From NCBI GenBank assembly GCA_963781025.1, contig CAWADU010000003.1:620001-684000 (forward strand): DNA of 64,000 nucleotides, written 5' to 3'. The notes beneath the pieces were generated by a model that was not told where the DNA came from, made no database searches, and worked only from the letters and a program-made list of their open reading frames with translations. The stretch is from Tardibacter sp963781025. GTDB lineage: Bacteria; Pseudomonadota; Alphaproteobacteria; Sphingomonadales; Sphingomonadaceae. Below, one piece after another: positions 1 to 8,707 of this stretch. The number at the start of each line of letters is the position of its first letter. The first letter of the stretch is position 1. The position numbers and the translations under genes were made by a program.

Positions 1-1
1 G

Positions 2-103
2 TCGTTCGACACCATGTTTGAAGACGTGTTCGAGAAAATGCCCTGGCACCTAAGGGAGCAGCGCGACCAGATGCGCGCCGAACGCAAATCGGCGGGAATA
101 TGA
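2..103 (+). CDS. bkdA1: Branched-chain 2-oxoacid dehydrogenase E1 alpha subunit, C-terminal end only
   Basis: Only the last 33 codons are inside the window; the gene runs in from the left edge. The tail contains MFEDVFEKMPWHLREQ, which resembles the C-terminus of the alpha subunit of the thiamine-diphosphate-dependent branched-chain 2-oxoacid dehydrogenase (E1). The stop TGA at 101-103 overlaps the ATG of the beta-subunit gene at 100 (ATGA), so the two chains of the E1 heterotetramer are translationally coupled. Identification rests on this short tail plus the E1-beta and E2 genes directly downstream. Confidence 0.75.
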   Translation, partial: SFDTMFEDVFEKMPWHLREQRDQMRAERKSAGI

Positions 104-1125
104 CTGCGGCCACGCGCAGCATGAACATGATCGAGGCGATCAATTCGGCGATGGATGTCGCGATGGAACGCGACCCGATGGTTACGGTGTTGGGCGAGGA
201 TGTCGGTTATTTCGGGGGCGTTTTCCGGGCGACGGCCGGTTTGCAGAAAAAATACGGCAATACCCGCGTGTTTGACACGCCGATCACCGAATGTGGGATC
301 GTGGGTGTTGCCGTTGGCATGGCGGCCTATGGGCTGAGGCCGGTGCCCGAAATCCAGTTCGCGGATTATATCTATCCGGCGCTGGATCAGCTTGTGTCCG
401 AGGCCGCGCGACTCCGTTATCGCTCGGCCGGCGAGTTCACCGCGCCCATCACGGTGCGATCGCCCTTTGGCGGCGGCATTTTCGGCGGCCAGACCCATAG
501 CCAGTCGCCCGAGGGCATCTTCACCCATGTCGCCGGTCTGAAGACGGTCATTCCATCAACTCCCTATGATGCGAAGGGCCTGCTGATCGCCTCGATCGAG
601 GACAATGATCCGGTCATCTTCTTCGAGCCGAAGCGCATCTACAACGGACCCTTTGATGGACATTACGACCGGCCGGTCACACCCTGGGCCAAACATGAAG
701 CTGCGAATGTGCCAGAGGGCTATTACACCATTCCGCTCGGCAAGGCGGCGATCCGGCGTGAGGGAGGCGATGTCACGATCCTCGCTTATGGGACGATGGT
801 GCATGTCGCACTGGGCGTGGTCGATGAATTGAAAATCGACGCAGAAGTGATTGATTTAAGAACACTTTTGCCGCTCGACATCGAAGCCGTCGAAACGTCG
901 GTGAAAAAAACCGGGCGGTGCGTCGTGATTCATGAGGCGACGCATACGGGCGGCTTTGGCGCTGAGCTGGCGGCGCTTGTCCAGGAACGCTGCTTTTATC
1001 ATCTGGAGTCACCCGTGGCGCGCGTGACAGGCTTCGACACGCCTTACCCGCATTCGCTGGAATGGGCCTATTTCCCCGGTCCGGTAAGGATAGGCGACGC
1101 CCTCAGAAAAGTTCTGGAGGACTGA
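100..1125 (+). CDS. bkdA2: Branched-chain 2-oxoacid dehydrogenase E1 beta subunit
   Basis: 341 residues, the usual length for E1-beta of the 2-oxoacid dehydrogenase complexes. With E1-alpha it decarboxylates the 2-oxo acids from valine, leucine and isoleucine using thiamine diphosphate and passes the acyl group to the lipoyl arm of E2. The N-terminal half is a transketolase-like pyrimidine-binding domain (for example MVTVLGEDVGYFGGVFRAT and PEIQFADYIYPALDQL) and the C-terminal half (from about residue 200) is the transketolase C-domain (VIDLRTLLPLD, HEATHTGGFGAELAAL). The start ATG at 100 overlaps the stop of E1-alpha. The E2 start lies 2 bases after its stop. Pyruvate dehydrogenase E1-beta is the alternative, but the E1-alpha tail and the E2 sequence point to the branched-chain type. 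Confidence 0.9.
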   Translation: MTAATRSMNMIEAINSAMDVAMERDPMVTVLGEDVGYFGGVFRATAGLQKKYGNTRVFDTPITECGIVGVAVGMAAYGLRPVPEIQFADYIYPALDQLVSEAARLRYRSAGEFTAPITVRSPFGGGIFGGQTHSQSPEGIFTHVAGLKTVIPSTPYDAKGLLIASIEDNDPVIFFEPKRIYNGPFDGHYDRPVTPWAKHEAANVPEGYYTIPLGKAAIRREGGDVTILAYGTMVHVALGVVDELKIDAEVIDLRTLLPLDIEAVETSVKKTGRCVVIHEATHTGGFGAELAALVQERCFYHLESPVARVTGFDTPYPHSLEWAYFPGPVRIGDALRKVLED

Positions 1126-1127
1126 CC

Positions 1128-2336
1128 GTGGCACGTTTCGAGTTCAAATTGCCCGACATCGGGGAGGGTATCGCCGAAGCCGAGATCGTCGCCTGGCACA
1201 TCAAGGCGGGCGATGTCATCGAAGAGGACGCTCCCGTCGCGGATATGATGACCGACAAGGCGACGGTGGAGCTTTCAGCGCCCGTGGGCGGGACGGTCGT
1301 CGCCACCAATGGCGGTGTCGGCGAGAGTGTCGCGATCGGTTCGATCCTTGCCGTATTCGAGACGGTGGGGGAGGACCATCAGCAGCAAGAGGAGAAAAAG
1401 AAGCGCCCGTCCCCACGGATGTCGGGGCGCCAGAACTCGCCGTCACCTGACACGCATGGGCTGGAGAAAAATGAAAAGGTTCTCGCATCCCCCGCCGTCC
1501 GCAAGCGCGCGAAAGATCTGGGCGTTGATCTGGCGCTTGTCCGTTCGGGCTCAGGCGGCCGCGTCCGGCATGGGGATTTGGACGCTTATCTGCGCTATTC
1601 GACCGCCCGGCCGGCACAGGCGGCCGCTGAGCCAGACCGGATCGAAGAAGTGAAGGTTATCGGCTTGCGGCGGCGGATTGCGGAAAGCATGGCCGAAGCC
1701 AAGCGTCATATCCCGCATTTTACTTATGTGGAGGAAGTCGATGTTACCGATCTTGAAGCGCTGCGGGCGACGATGAATGCCGAGCGAGGACAGCGTCCGA
1801 AGCTGACGCTTTTGCCATTCCTGATCCGGGCATTGGTCCACGCACTGCCGCACTTTCCGATGATCAACGCCCGCTATGACGATCAGGCAGGGATCGTATC
1901 ACGGCATTCGTCGGTCCATCTCGGACTTGCCACCCAGACCGATGACGGCCTGATGGTGCCGGTCATCCGCGATGCCCAACTGTATGACGTCTGGGGCCTG
2001 GCGTCGGAAATCGCCCGGTTGGCGGAAGCGGTACGGGCCGCCCAAGCCGAACGCGGAGAGCTTTCAGGTTCGACGATCACATTGACGTCGCTTGGTGCGT
2101 TGGGGGGCATCGTTTCGACGCCCATCATCAACCGTCCGGAGGTTGCGATAGTCGGCGTCAACCGCCTAGTCGAAAGACCGGCGGTGATCGGCGGTCGGAT
2201 CGAAATCAGGAAGCTTATGAACCTCTCGTCATCCTTCGATCACCGCGTGGTTGACGGGTGGGATGCCGCGCGTTTCATCCAGTCCATGAAAAGACTGATC
2301 GAGGCACCCGCGCTGTTGTTCGTCGAAAACGGCTGA
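1128..2336 (+). CDS. bkdB: Branched-chain 2-oxoacid dehydrogenase E2, dihydrolipoyl acyltransferase
   Basis: 402 residues from a GTG start at 1128, chosen because GGAGG lies at 1116-1120 and the product then begins with the normal lipoyl-domain sequence MARFEFKLPDIGEGI; the frame is open further upstream but that part overlaps E1-beta. One lipoyl domain (residues 1-80, lipoyl-lysine K44 in MMTDKATVEL), a charged flexible linker, an E3/E1-binding domain around 120-160 (ASPAVRKRAKDLGVDL) and a catalytic acyltransferase domain with the HxxxDG active-site motif at about H372-G377 (FDHRVVDGWDAARF). It transfers branched acyl groups to CoA. It is the last gene before a strong terminator, so the E3 gene (lpd) of the complex is not in this operon. 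Confidence 0.93.
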   Translation: MARFEFKLPDIGEGIAEAEIVAWHIKAGDVIEEDAPVADMMTDKATVELSAPVGGTVVATNGGVGESVAIGSILAVFETVGEDHQQQEEKKKRPSPRMSGRQNSPSPDTHGLEKNEKVLASPAVRKRAKDLGVDLALVRSGSGGRVRHGDLDAYLRYSTARPAQAAAEPDRIEEVKVIGLRRRIAESMAEAKRHIPHFTYVEEVDVTDLEALRATMNAERGQRPKLTLLPFLIRALVHALPHFPMINARYDDQAGIVSRHSSVHLGLATQTDDGLMVPVIRDAQLYDVWGLASEIARLAEAVRAAQAERGELSGSTITLTSLGALGGIVSTPIINRPEVAIVGVNRLVERPAVIGGRIEIRKLMNLSSSFDHRVVDGWDAARFIQSMKRLIEAPALLFVENG

Positions 2337-2361
2337 GCCGTTCCAGACCCGCGGTCTGTGC

Positions 2362-2390
2362 GGGGGACGCCCGGAAGCATCCCCCTTTTT
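2362..2390 (+). terminator. Rho-independent terminator of the bkd operon
   Basis: GGGGGA at 2362-2367 pairs with TCCCCC at 2380-2385 around a 12-base loop that can pair further (CGC with GCA), followed directly by TTTTT at 2386-2390. It lies 25 bases after the bkdB stop and before the convergent prolyl isomerase gene. Confidence 0.85.
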
Positions 2391-2396
2391 CGCGTG

Positions 2397-3281
2397 TCAC
2401 TGGGCTCCGCTGGCAGGAGCGGGCGTTGCGGCGGCCGGTGCGGTCTTTGCAGGCAGAGGCTTGTACTTGTCCTGATAGGTGACCAGGTTCTTGCCCTTGT
2501 CATTCACCTTTTTGGCCTCCTGCTTCAGGCGATCCTGAACACGTTCCGCGCGCAACCGGTTCTGCGCGAACTCGATCGCCTTTTCACCGCTGAACGGCGT
2601 CGTGCGCGTCTCGACGATCCGATTGGCTATGAATGCCGGACCCTGGCGGACGACAAAAACCTCGCCAGCCGGGAGTTCGGTCAGCCTCGACGCAATCTCT
2701 ACCGGCGCCGTCACCGTATCGAGCGACGCAGGTGCGCGACGGTATTCGACGCCGCTTTGAATCAGCAGCTGTTCAAGCTCATCAAGCGTGTTTGTTTCGC
2801 TGATCTTCTTGATCATTTCGGGGTCGGCAGAGGCCGGAAACTGAATCTGGTCCAGAATGTAGAGCCGGCGGTTGCCGAACAGCGTCGGATGTTCGCGAAC
2901 ATAGGTCTCGGCCTCGGATCGCGATGGCCGCGGCACCTCGCTCGCGATTTTATCGCGCAGCATCTGCACCAGCAGCAGCTCGTCCGTGCGGCGCTGCTGA
3001 AGGAGATATGCGGGATTTTCGTTGAGCTTTAAAGTCTTGGCCTCGTTGGCCAGAAGCTTGCGTTCGACGATGGACTGAACCGCCATGCGTTCGATCCGGC
3101 CGCGGTCCGTATCCGGTGAAAGTCGTGCGCCGACCAGCTCGGCATTGAGTTCCCCAACGGTTACGTCTTCACCCGCGACGCGGGCGACGACCTGGCCCGT
3201 CGGCGCGGATTTGTCGCCGGAACCGTGGCACGCGACCAGCGCGAGCGGAAGGAGGGGGAGAAGGTAGCGCGGCCTGACCAA
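2397..3281 (-). CDS. EpsD-like peptidyl-prolyl cis-trans isomerase lipoprotein
   Basis: 294 residues. The N-terminus is a lipoprotein signal with lipobox LVAC ending at Cys18. The body has the helical SurA-like chaperone region (residues about 30-140, VGELNAEL, ERKLLANEAK) followed by a parvulin-like region, and a low-complexity Ala/Pro tail. This fits the EpsD family of prolyl isomerases found in exopolysaccharide/exosortase loci, where they are thought to help fold outer-membrane or secreted components. The gene is divergent from the priming glycosyltransferase at 3470 and convergent with the bkd operon. Catalytic residues of the parvulin fold were not verified; it may act mainly as a chaperone. 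Confidence 0.75.
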   Translation of the reverse strand: MVRPRYLLPLLPLALVACHGSGDKSAPTGQVVARVAGEDVTVGELNAELVGARLSPDTDRGRIERMAVQSIVERKLLANEAKTLKLNENPAYLLQQRRTDELLLVQMLRDKIASEVPRPSRSEAETYVREHPTLFGNRRLYILDQIQFPASADPEMIKKISETNTLDELEQLLIQSGVEYRRAPASLDTVTAPVEIASRLTELPAGEVFVVRQGPAFIANRIVETRTTPFSGEKAIEFAQNRLRAERVQDRLKQEAKKVNDKGKNLVTYQDKYKPLPAKTAPAAATPAPASGAQ

Positions 3282-3359
3282 GGGAGTTTCCTCTCAGAAA
3301 ATGAAAAGGTCTTTGGAGCGGTTGTTTAATAGCATTTGGATTAGGCGACCATAGGCTGA

Positions 3360-3382
3360 TATTTCGTAAACCGGACGAAATA
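3360..3382. promoter_or_regulatory. Inverted repeat between divergent EPS genes, operator candidate
   Basis: A perfect 8-bp inverted repeat, TATTTCGT at 3360-3367 and ACGAAATA at 3375-3382, separated by 7 bases, in the 188-bp divergent spacer between the EpsD-like gene and the priming sugar transferase. The symmetric AT-rich arms with a half-turn spacer look like a dimeric regulator site. No regulator is assigned. Confidence 0.4.
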
Positions 3383-3469
3383 CACCTTTGGACCAGTTTT
3401 CGTTGACGTTCAGTGGCGAAGTTACAAGAAGAGCACAGCGTTTCACGTTGTTCGGGATGAGAGAGTGTA

Positions 3470-4936
3470 ATGACCGGAAGCGCGCCTCGGCGCAAACAGG
3501 CAGAGGAATTGGAACCGGCTACCAGGGAGCCCCTGCCGCTTTCCGTATTGGCACTGACCCAGGCAGTGCTGGAAGCGATGGCAGTCGCCATTACCGGCGT
3601 CGCCATTGCGCTCCTGCTCCGCGATCGTATTTCAGTGGCGGGACTGGACGTCTATGTGCGAGCGTCGCTGGTCGGTGCGGCGCTTTATGTACTGATCGCC
3701 GATCTTACCGGTGCCTATGAGCCATCCGCGCAATTTTCGCTGTCGGAGGCCTGGCGCCGAACCTTGCGGTCGTGGCTGACCACCGGCCTCCTGATTGCGA
3801 CGCTAGGTTTCGTGCTCAAGATTTCCGAGGATTTTTCGCGCCTGTGGGCCGGGCTCTGGTTCGTCTGCGGGCTGGCCTGCGTCATCACGATGCGGACCCT
3901 TGTGACGGCATTTTCAAGGAAGCTGAGGCGTCGCGGTTTGTTCAACCAGCGCGTTGCCATATTCGGCGCGGGTACCCAGGGGGCAAAGCTCGGGCGTTAT
4001 ATCCGGTCGCACGACGGACTGATTATCTCGATCATGGGCTATTATGACGAGCGAAGCGGTGAGCGCGCGCCGGCGAGCATCGATGGCGTGCCGGTTCGCG
4101 GCAGGCTTGCCGATCTCGTTCGGGATATCCGGGCAGGGCAGATCGATCAGGTGATTGTTGCCCTGCCATGGGCCGCCGAAGGGCGGTTGCAGGAGGTGGT
4201 GGGGCATCTGGCGCTGACCCCGGTGCGTATCCGGCTTGCGCCCGATCTTGCCAATTTTGCCTTCTCGCAGCGCCCCGTGATGATGCTTGGCGAGGTGCCG
4301 GTGCTGTCGTTGTTCGACCGCCCCATTTCCGGCTTCAACCATGTGCTGAAATGGGTTGAGGACAAAATCATCGCCCTGGCGATCCTCGCCGTGATCTGGC
4401 CGGTGCTGCTTGTCGTCGCGATTGCGATCAAGCTTGACAGCCCCGGCCCGGTATTCTTCCGCCAGCCGCGCGAGGGCTATAACAACGGCACCTTTCACGT
4501 GCTGAAGTTCCGCAGCATGAGGCATGATCAACAGCAGAGCGACAAGATCGTTCAGGCGACACGGAAAGATTTGCGGATAACCCGTGTCGGTGCGTTCATC
4601 CGCCGGACCAGCATCGATGAACTGCCACAGTTCCTGAACGTCCTGGCCGGCGACATGTCGATCGTCGGGCCCCGGCCCCACGCGCCTTCGACCCGCGCCG
4701 GGGGAAGGCTGTTTTCAGAGGTGGTGTCGTCCTATGCGAGCAGGCATCGGGTGAAGCCGGGAATCACGGGATGGGCGCAGGTCCATGGCTGGCGCGGTGA
4801 AACCCATACCGAAGAACAGCTTGTCCAAAGGCTTGAGCACGACCTGTATTATATCGAGAACTGGTCGCTGCTGATCGACCTGTACATCATCATGCGAACG
4901 GCGTTGCTGGTGATCGCCGATCGGAACGCCTATTGA
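3470..4936 (+). CDS. Undecaprenyl-phosphate glucose phosphotransferase (priming sugar transferase)
   Basis: 488 residues. The N-terminal half has four to five transmembrane segments and a CoA-binding-like region (VAIFGAGTQGAKLGRYI near residue 165). After a further membrane segment near 300, the C-terminal bacterial sugar transferase domain carries the hallmark motifs KFRSMRHDQ (about residue 345), SIDELPQFLNVL, GDMSIVGPRPHAP and KPGITGWAQVHGWRGET. It starts polysaccharide synthesis by moving hexose-1-phosphate, usually glucose, onto undecaprenyl phosphate at the inner membrane, as WcaJ, ExoY and sphingan-type enzymes do. It overlaps the convergent O-antigen-ligase gene by 7 bases. Sugar specificity is not visible in the sequence. 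Confidence 0.9.
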   Translation: MTGSAPRRKQAEELEPATREPLPLSVLALTQAVLEAMAVAITGVAIALLLRDRISVAGLDVYVRASLVGAALYVLIADLTGAYEPSAQFSLSEAWRRTLRSWLTTGLLIATLGFVLKISEDFSRLWAGLWFVCGLACVITMRTLVTAFSRKLRRRGLFNQRVAIFGAGTQGAKLGRYIRSHDGLIISIMGYYDERSGERAPASIDGVPVRGRLADLVRDIRAGQIDQVIVALPWAAEGRLQEVVGHLALTPVRIRLAPDLANFAFSQRPVMMLGEVPVLSLFDRPISGFNHVLKWVEDKIIALAILAVIWPVLLVVAIAIKLDSPGPVFFRQPREGYNNGTFHVLKFRSMRHDQQQSDKIVQATRKDLRITRVGAFIRRTSIDELPQFLNVLAGDMSIVGPRPHAPSTRAGGRLFSEVVSSYASRHRVKPGITGWAQVHGWRGETHTEEQLVQRLEHDLYYIENWSLLIDLYIIMRTALLVIADRNAY

Positions 4937-6564
4937 TGTGCGGCTGCCAGTTGGGCGGCAGGCTGCCGGCTTTTCTGCGCGGCCCGATAGAACCGGTAAT
5001 TGAGCGCGAGCGAAACGCCCACCAGCGCGAACATGAGGAACTGGTTCTGCGACTGGCTAAGCACTGACTTGATGACGAAGTAATTGCCAAGCGCGATCGC
5101 CACCGGGGCCGATATCCGCGCTGCATCGTCCTTTGAGGTGAGATATACGCGCACCGCCAGGTAGATCGCGGCGAGCAGCATACCGTAGAATGCGACGAAG
5201 CCGATCACGCCATAGTCCAGCCCGATGCTGAGATAATAGCTGTCGATGGTGAGCTGCCCCGACGGGTCGACGTAACCGAGTACGCCAGCACCTTCATTCG
5301 CGCCATATCCCCAAGGGTGCTTCAGTATCAGCGGAATACCGTTGTGGTACATGCTTTCGCGAGCGTCGTTGGAGGCCTGATGCTGCCCGCCGCCGATGAA
5401 CATGACGTAGAGGCGGCGGCTTGCAAGCAATGCCCCCATGAATCCCGCCAGCATGGCCGGATAAAGCGCGATCAAGGATGGACCGATCAGATCGTTTCTT
5501 ATCATGCCGCGGCGGCGAATGCCGATCACCAGGGGATAGGCCAGATGGGCAATGCCAAGTCCGATCATGCCCAGGCGCGACCGGGTAACGACGATGGTGA
5601 ATATGATGCTCACATATAGGACGAACAACATCGCTCGGACCCAAATGCGTTGGCTCGTGAGAAAATAATGTATGACGAACGGGATCGCGAGGGCCATGAA
5701 CTCGGCGCATGACAGACTGGTCGTGTAAGTCGTTTGCACACGATAGAGGCCGTCAGCCGCGCGCCGCACGCCGCTGAGCATCTGCTCGACCACCGGATCT
5801 GAAACCTGCACGAACGAAGGAATGTGCCCGATCCAGGGAAGGTGCTGGAGATGATTCTCCCAGAACGCAATCAGGCAGAGCGCTGCGGCGGTCCCCAGAA
5901 TGCACTTGGCAATGGTGTCGACGCGCCCAGGCTTGGCCGCGACGAGCATCGACATCAACAATACGCCAGTCCAATAGAACTGGTAATTGATCGTGGCTCC
6001 CAGTGAATTGGAGAGATGATGAGCCGTGGGCAGGGACAAAAACTGCGTGCAGATGAAGGTGATCAGCGCAATTTTTATAATTTTTGCTTTGGAAAAGATC
6101 ACGCCGATTTCTGAGCGCGCTTGCCTGTCGGTCGCGACCACAATTCCGAAAGTCAGCAGTGTGACCAGCAACACCAGCTTGCTGACGGTGATCCAGGGAA
6201 GACCCGGCAGCGCGATGGCGAGGTAGACGGGCCAAAGCACATTGACAACGATGAGGGTAAAGAAGCCGCGTTCCAGATAATGATGCGACACGCCCGAACG
6301 GTCAGGCATCGCCCAAAGCGCGAGCGCCGCAAGCACAAGGCATGGCGCGAGAAATTGTAGAAGAATATACTGCTGAAATACCCCAAGAAAATATCCCGAC
6401 ACCAAGGCATAGATCAGCGCCAGCGCGATCAGGAGCGAGGTCGCAAGGAAGTCGTGCCGGCGTCGCTGATAGGCCGGCAGCGTGTACTCCCTCTGATGGG
6501 AGGCAAGCGTGGTGCGAACGCGCTGCAGACCGCTGAACTGCGTGATCAGATTGCCGAGAGACAC
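4930..6564 (-). CDS. O-antigen ligase / polysaccharide polymerase-like membrane protein
   Basis: 544 residues with roughly a dozen hydrophobic segments. A large loop in the C-terminal third (AREMSMYHNG-like region through HPWGYGANEGAGVLGYVDPSG, then IDSYYLSIGLDYGVIGFVAFYG) matches the Wzy_C/O-antigen-ligase family, in which the loop between late membrane helices carries the active site. In an exopolysaccharide locus it most likely polymerises undecaprenyl-linked repeat units in the periplasm (Wzy role); attachment of glycan to an acceptor is the alternative. It is the last gene of a leftward set after two glycosyltransferases. The C-terminal tail is polar and Gln/Ala-rich. Confidence 0.78.
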   Translation of the reverse strand: MSLGNLITQFSGLQRVRTTLASHQREYTLPAYQRRRHDFLATSLLIALALIYALVSGYFLGVFQQYILLQFLAPCLVLAALALWAMPDRSGVSHHYLERGFFTLIVVNVLWPVYLAIALPGLPWITVSKLVLLVTLLTFGIVVATDRQARSEIGVIFSKAKIIKIALITFICTQFLSLPTAHHLSNSLGATINYQFYWTGVLLMSMLVAAKPGRVDTIAKCILGTAAALCLIAFWENHLQHLPWIGHIPSFVQVSDPVVEQMLSGVRRAADGLYRVQTTYTTSLSCAEFMALAIPFVIHYFLTSQRIWVRAMLFVLYVSIIFTIVVTRSRLGMIGLGIAHLAYPLVIGIRRRGMIRNDLIGPSLIALYPAMLAGFMGALLASRRLYVMFIGGGQHQASNDARESMYHNGIPLILKHPWGYGANEGAGVLGYVDPSGQLTIDSYYLSIGLDYGVIGFVAFYGMLLAAIYLAVRVYLTSKDDAARISAPVAIALGNYFVIKSVLSQSQNQFLMFALVGVSLALNYRFYRAAQKSRQPAAQLAAAHQ

Positions 6565-6668
6565 TCATATTCTCCACAAGGGCAATTTAATCGGGCGTCA
6601 GTATAACGCCGATCCATTGGGCGGCAGCCCATCGCCATATCAGTCTGGATCATGTTCATATCCAATCC

Positions 6669-7703
6669 TCAACCCTGTCGAAACGGAAGATTGAGCGAGC
6701 CTTTTACGATGGCGCCGGCCTTGTCCAAGTGCCCCTGGGTAACGCGTCTCAGGGCAAGAAGGAAGTTATGGGCGAGCAGCACCGGCAATTTTGCGGCGGC
6801 GTGCTTCCGACCGAAAAGAATCTTGCTTCTGGCGAGATAATATTCGGAAAGGGCGCTTCGTTTGGCCGTTTCGCGGCTGGATCCGATGCTGCCGCCCTCT
6901 TTATGATAAATTACGGCATCGGCGGCGAAGCCCATCTTGAACAACCGCCGCCCACGGACTGCCCAGTCGATTTCCTCGAAATACAGGAAATAGCGTTCGT
7001 CCATTTCGCCTATGGTTTCGGCAAACCGGCGCGTTATGGCAAGCGCAGCGCCGCAGATGAAGTCGGTTTGCGCCCTGACATTGGCGGTGTCGATAGCATC
7101 GTCGGCGTTGTGTCCTCCCGCTATGGGATAGCCACGGCCCGTCCATGGCGAAAAGCGGTAGCCGTTGAGAAGCTGGAGCCGGTCAGGGCGATAATAGAAA
7201 CGGATGACTCCGCCCAATATGCCGATCTCGTCGTCCTTTTCGAACGCGCGGATGATCGCGGCCGGGGCTTGCGGCTGCACCACTGTGTCGTTGTTCAGGA
7301 ACCATATATAGTCGATGTCGGGATCGGCCAGCGCGAGCTGCAGGCCTATGTTGTTGCCGCCGGCGAACCCGAGATTTCCGCCCGTTTCGACAATCGTCAA
7401 TCCCGCGCCGGACAGGCGCATTTGGCTGGCCTGGGCGCGGCTGACGGTAGTGATCGCTATCGGCTTTGCGATGGGCGGCGTGCCGAGATGCGCCATCGCC
7501 GGAGATTTTGCCTGGGCGGGCAGGTCGCCTCGCGCCCAGGCCTGCATCTTTTCTACCGATCCGTCGCCCGAGGCATTGTCGCAGACGATTACCTTCATTG
7601 GGGTCGGGCACCGCAACAATGTTTCAAGGCATTCGATCGTGTCGTCTGCGCCCCGCCAGTTGACCAGAACGACCGCGAGCCGGGCAGGGGTCAGCGGTTC
7701 CAT
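6669..7703 (-). CDS. Family 2 glycosyltransferase
   Basis: 344 residues. The GT-A fold is clear: N-terminal VVLVNWRGADDTIECLETLL, then VIVCDNASGDGS, a nucleotide-sugar-binding DxD-like element in WFLNNDTVV (about residue 140), and the acceptor-region motif FLYFEEIDWAVRGRR. This resembles rhamnosyl/galactofuranosyl-type GT2 enzymes that extend a lipid-linked glycan on the cytoplasmic face. Its start overlaps the stop region of the upstream GT2 gene by 13 bases, so the two are one transcription unit. Donor and acceptor sugars cannot be told from the sequence. Confidence 0.85.
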   Translation of the reverse strand: MEPLTPARLAVVLVNWRGADDTIECLETLLRCPTPMKVIVCDNASGDGSVEKMQAWARGDLPAQAKSPAMAHLGTPPIAKPIAITTVSRAQASQMRLSGAGLTIVETGGNLGFAGGNNIGLQLALADPDIDYIWFLNNDTVVQPQAPAAIIRAFEKDDEIGILGGVIRFYYRPDRLQLLNGYRFSPWTGRGYPIAGGHNADDAIDTANVRAQTDFICGAALAITRRFAETIGEMDERYFLYFEEIDWAVRGRRLFKMGFAADAVIYHKEGGSIGSSRETAKRSALSEYYLARSKILFGRKHAAAKLPVLLAHNFLLALRRVTQGHLDKAGAIVKGSLNLPFRQG

Positions 7704-8599
7704 CGATGCGCCTCGTTTTCACCAGTCATCATTTGGCGCATCATCTCCCGTGCGCGAAACAGGCGGATGCCAAGAAGCGTGCCGCTCGCCTTGAAACGGG
7801 CCGCGATGCCCGAAAGTCTGTCCGATGTGCAGACCAGAACGAGATGCGGGAGCGAGGAAAACGCCACTGCACAGGCCATTGCCGGCCAACGCAGTGCAAA
7901 TCCGTGCCTGGTCCGTGCAGCGGACAGGTCGTGCGCGATATGCCGCGACCATTTGCGTTCGAGCGCGGCCCTGTCCGATCGTGCGGGGTGGCGAACGATC
8001 ATTTGCGGCAGATATGCGAGCTTGAAACCCAGTCGGTGCGCTCTCGTGCCCCAATCCAGATCCTCCGCGACGGTGATGTCCGCAAATGGTCCTATCTTTT
8101 CAAAATCGCTTTTCCAGAACGCGAGATTGGCGGTGACCGAAAAATGCTTCTTCCCGATATACAGCCGCTGGCGAAAGCCGAAGACGGCTTCATAGGCCTC
8201 GATCGGGGTGGGTGCCCGCGGGTTCTTCATGGCGATTCTCACATCGCCGCCATAAGTTATTCCAGGACCACATTTTTTTAATGCCTCAACTGCTGTTTCG
8301 GCCCAATGTGGATCGGCGATGCAATCCGCGTCGATGCAGGCGATCAGCGCGGTTTGCGCAAGATTAATGCCGGCGTTGCGGGCCAGACCGGGGCCGGGCT
8401 TTGGCTCGGAAATTACGGTAATGTCAGGATAGCGTTGCAGGAGGCGCTCCCTGCCGGACTCGAAATCGGGCGATCCGTTATCGATGATGATTATCGCGAA
8501 CTTGTCGGCCGCGAGAGTCTGGCGGTGAAGCGACTCAATACAGAAGTCCAGTTGGCCCCACTGACGAAGATGAGGAATAATGATCGTGATATCAGGCAT
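7691..8599 (-). CDS. Family 2 glycosyltransferase
   Basis: 302 residues. The N-terminus ITIIIPHLRQWGQLDFCIESL and IIIDNGSPD are the GT2 nucleotide-binding strand, and ACIDADCIADPHW (about residue 92) carries the metal-binding DxD. FKIGPFADITVAEDLDWG-like sequence near residue 170 gives the ED acceptor motif. Hydrophobic segments near the C-terminus (about 245-265) suggest membrane association. It lies between the AAA+ ATPase gene and a second GT2, all leftward, consistent with building the repeat unit of the polysaccharide primed by the enzyme at 3470. Confidence 0.85.
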   Translation of the reverse strand: MPDITIIIPHLRQWGQLDFCIESLHRQTLAADKFAIIIIDNGSPDFESGRERLLQRYPDITVISEPKPGPGLARNAGINLAQTALIACIDADCIADPHWAETAVEALKKCGPGITYGGDVRIAMKNPRAPTPIEAYEAVFGFRQRLYIGKKHFSVTANLAFWKSDFEKIGPFADITVAEDLDWGTRAHRLGFKLAYLPQMIVRHPARSDRAALERKWSRHIAHDLSAARTRHGFALRWPAMACAVAFSSLPHLVLVCTSDRLSGIAARFKASGTLLGIRLFRAREMMRQMMTGENEAHRWNR

Positions 8600-8707
8600 T
8601 ATTCCATCGGCACCGCGTTTTCGTTCCAGGCATCACGGCCAGCCCCGAACAGGGCCGGAACCGTGAAGCAGGCGGACGGCCCTGCCACCGTGCCAGCTTT
8701 CATTCGC

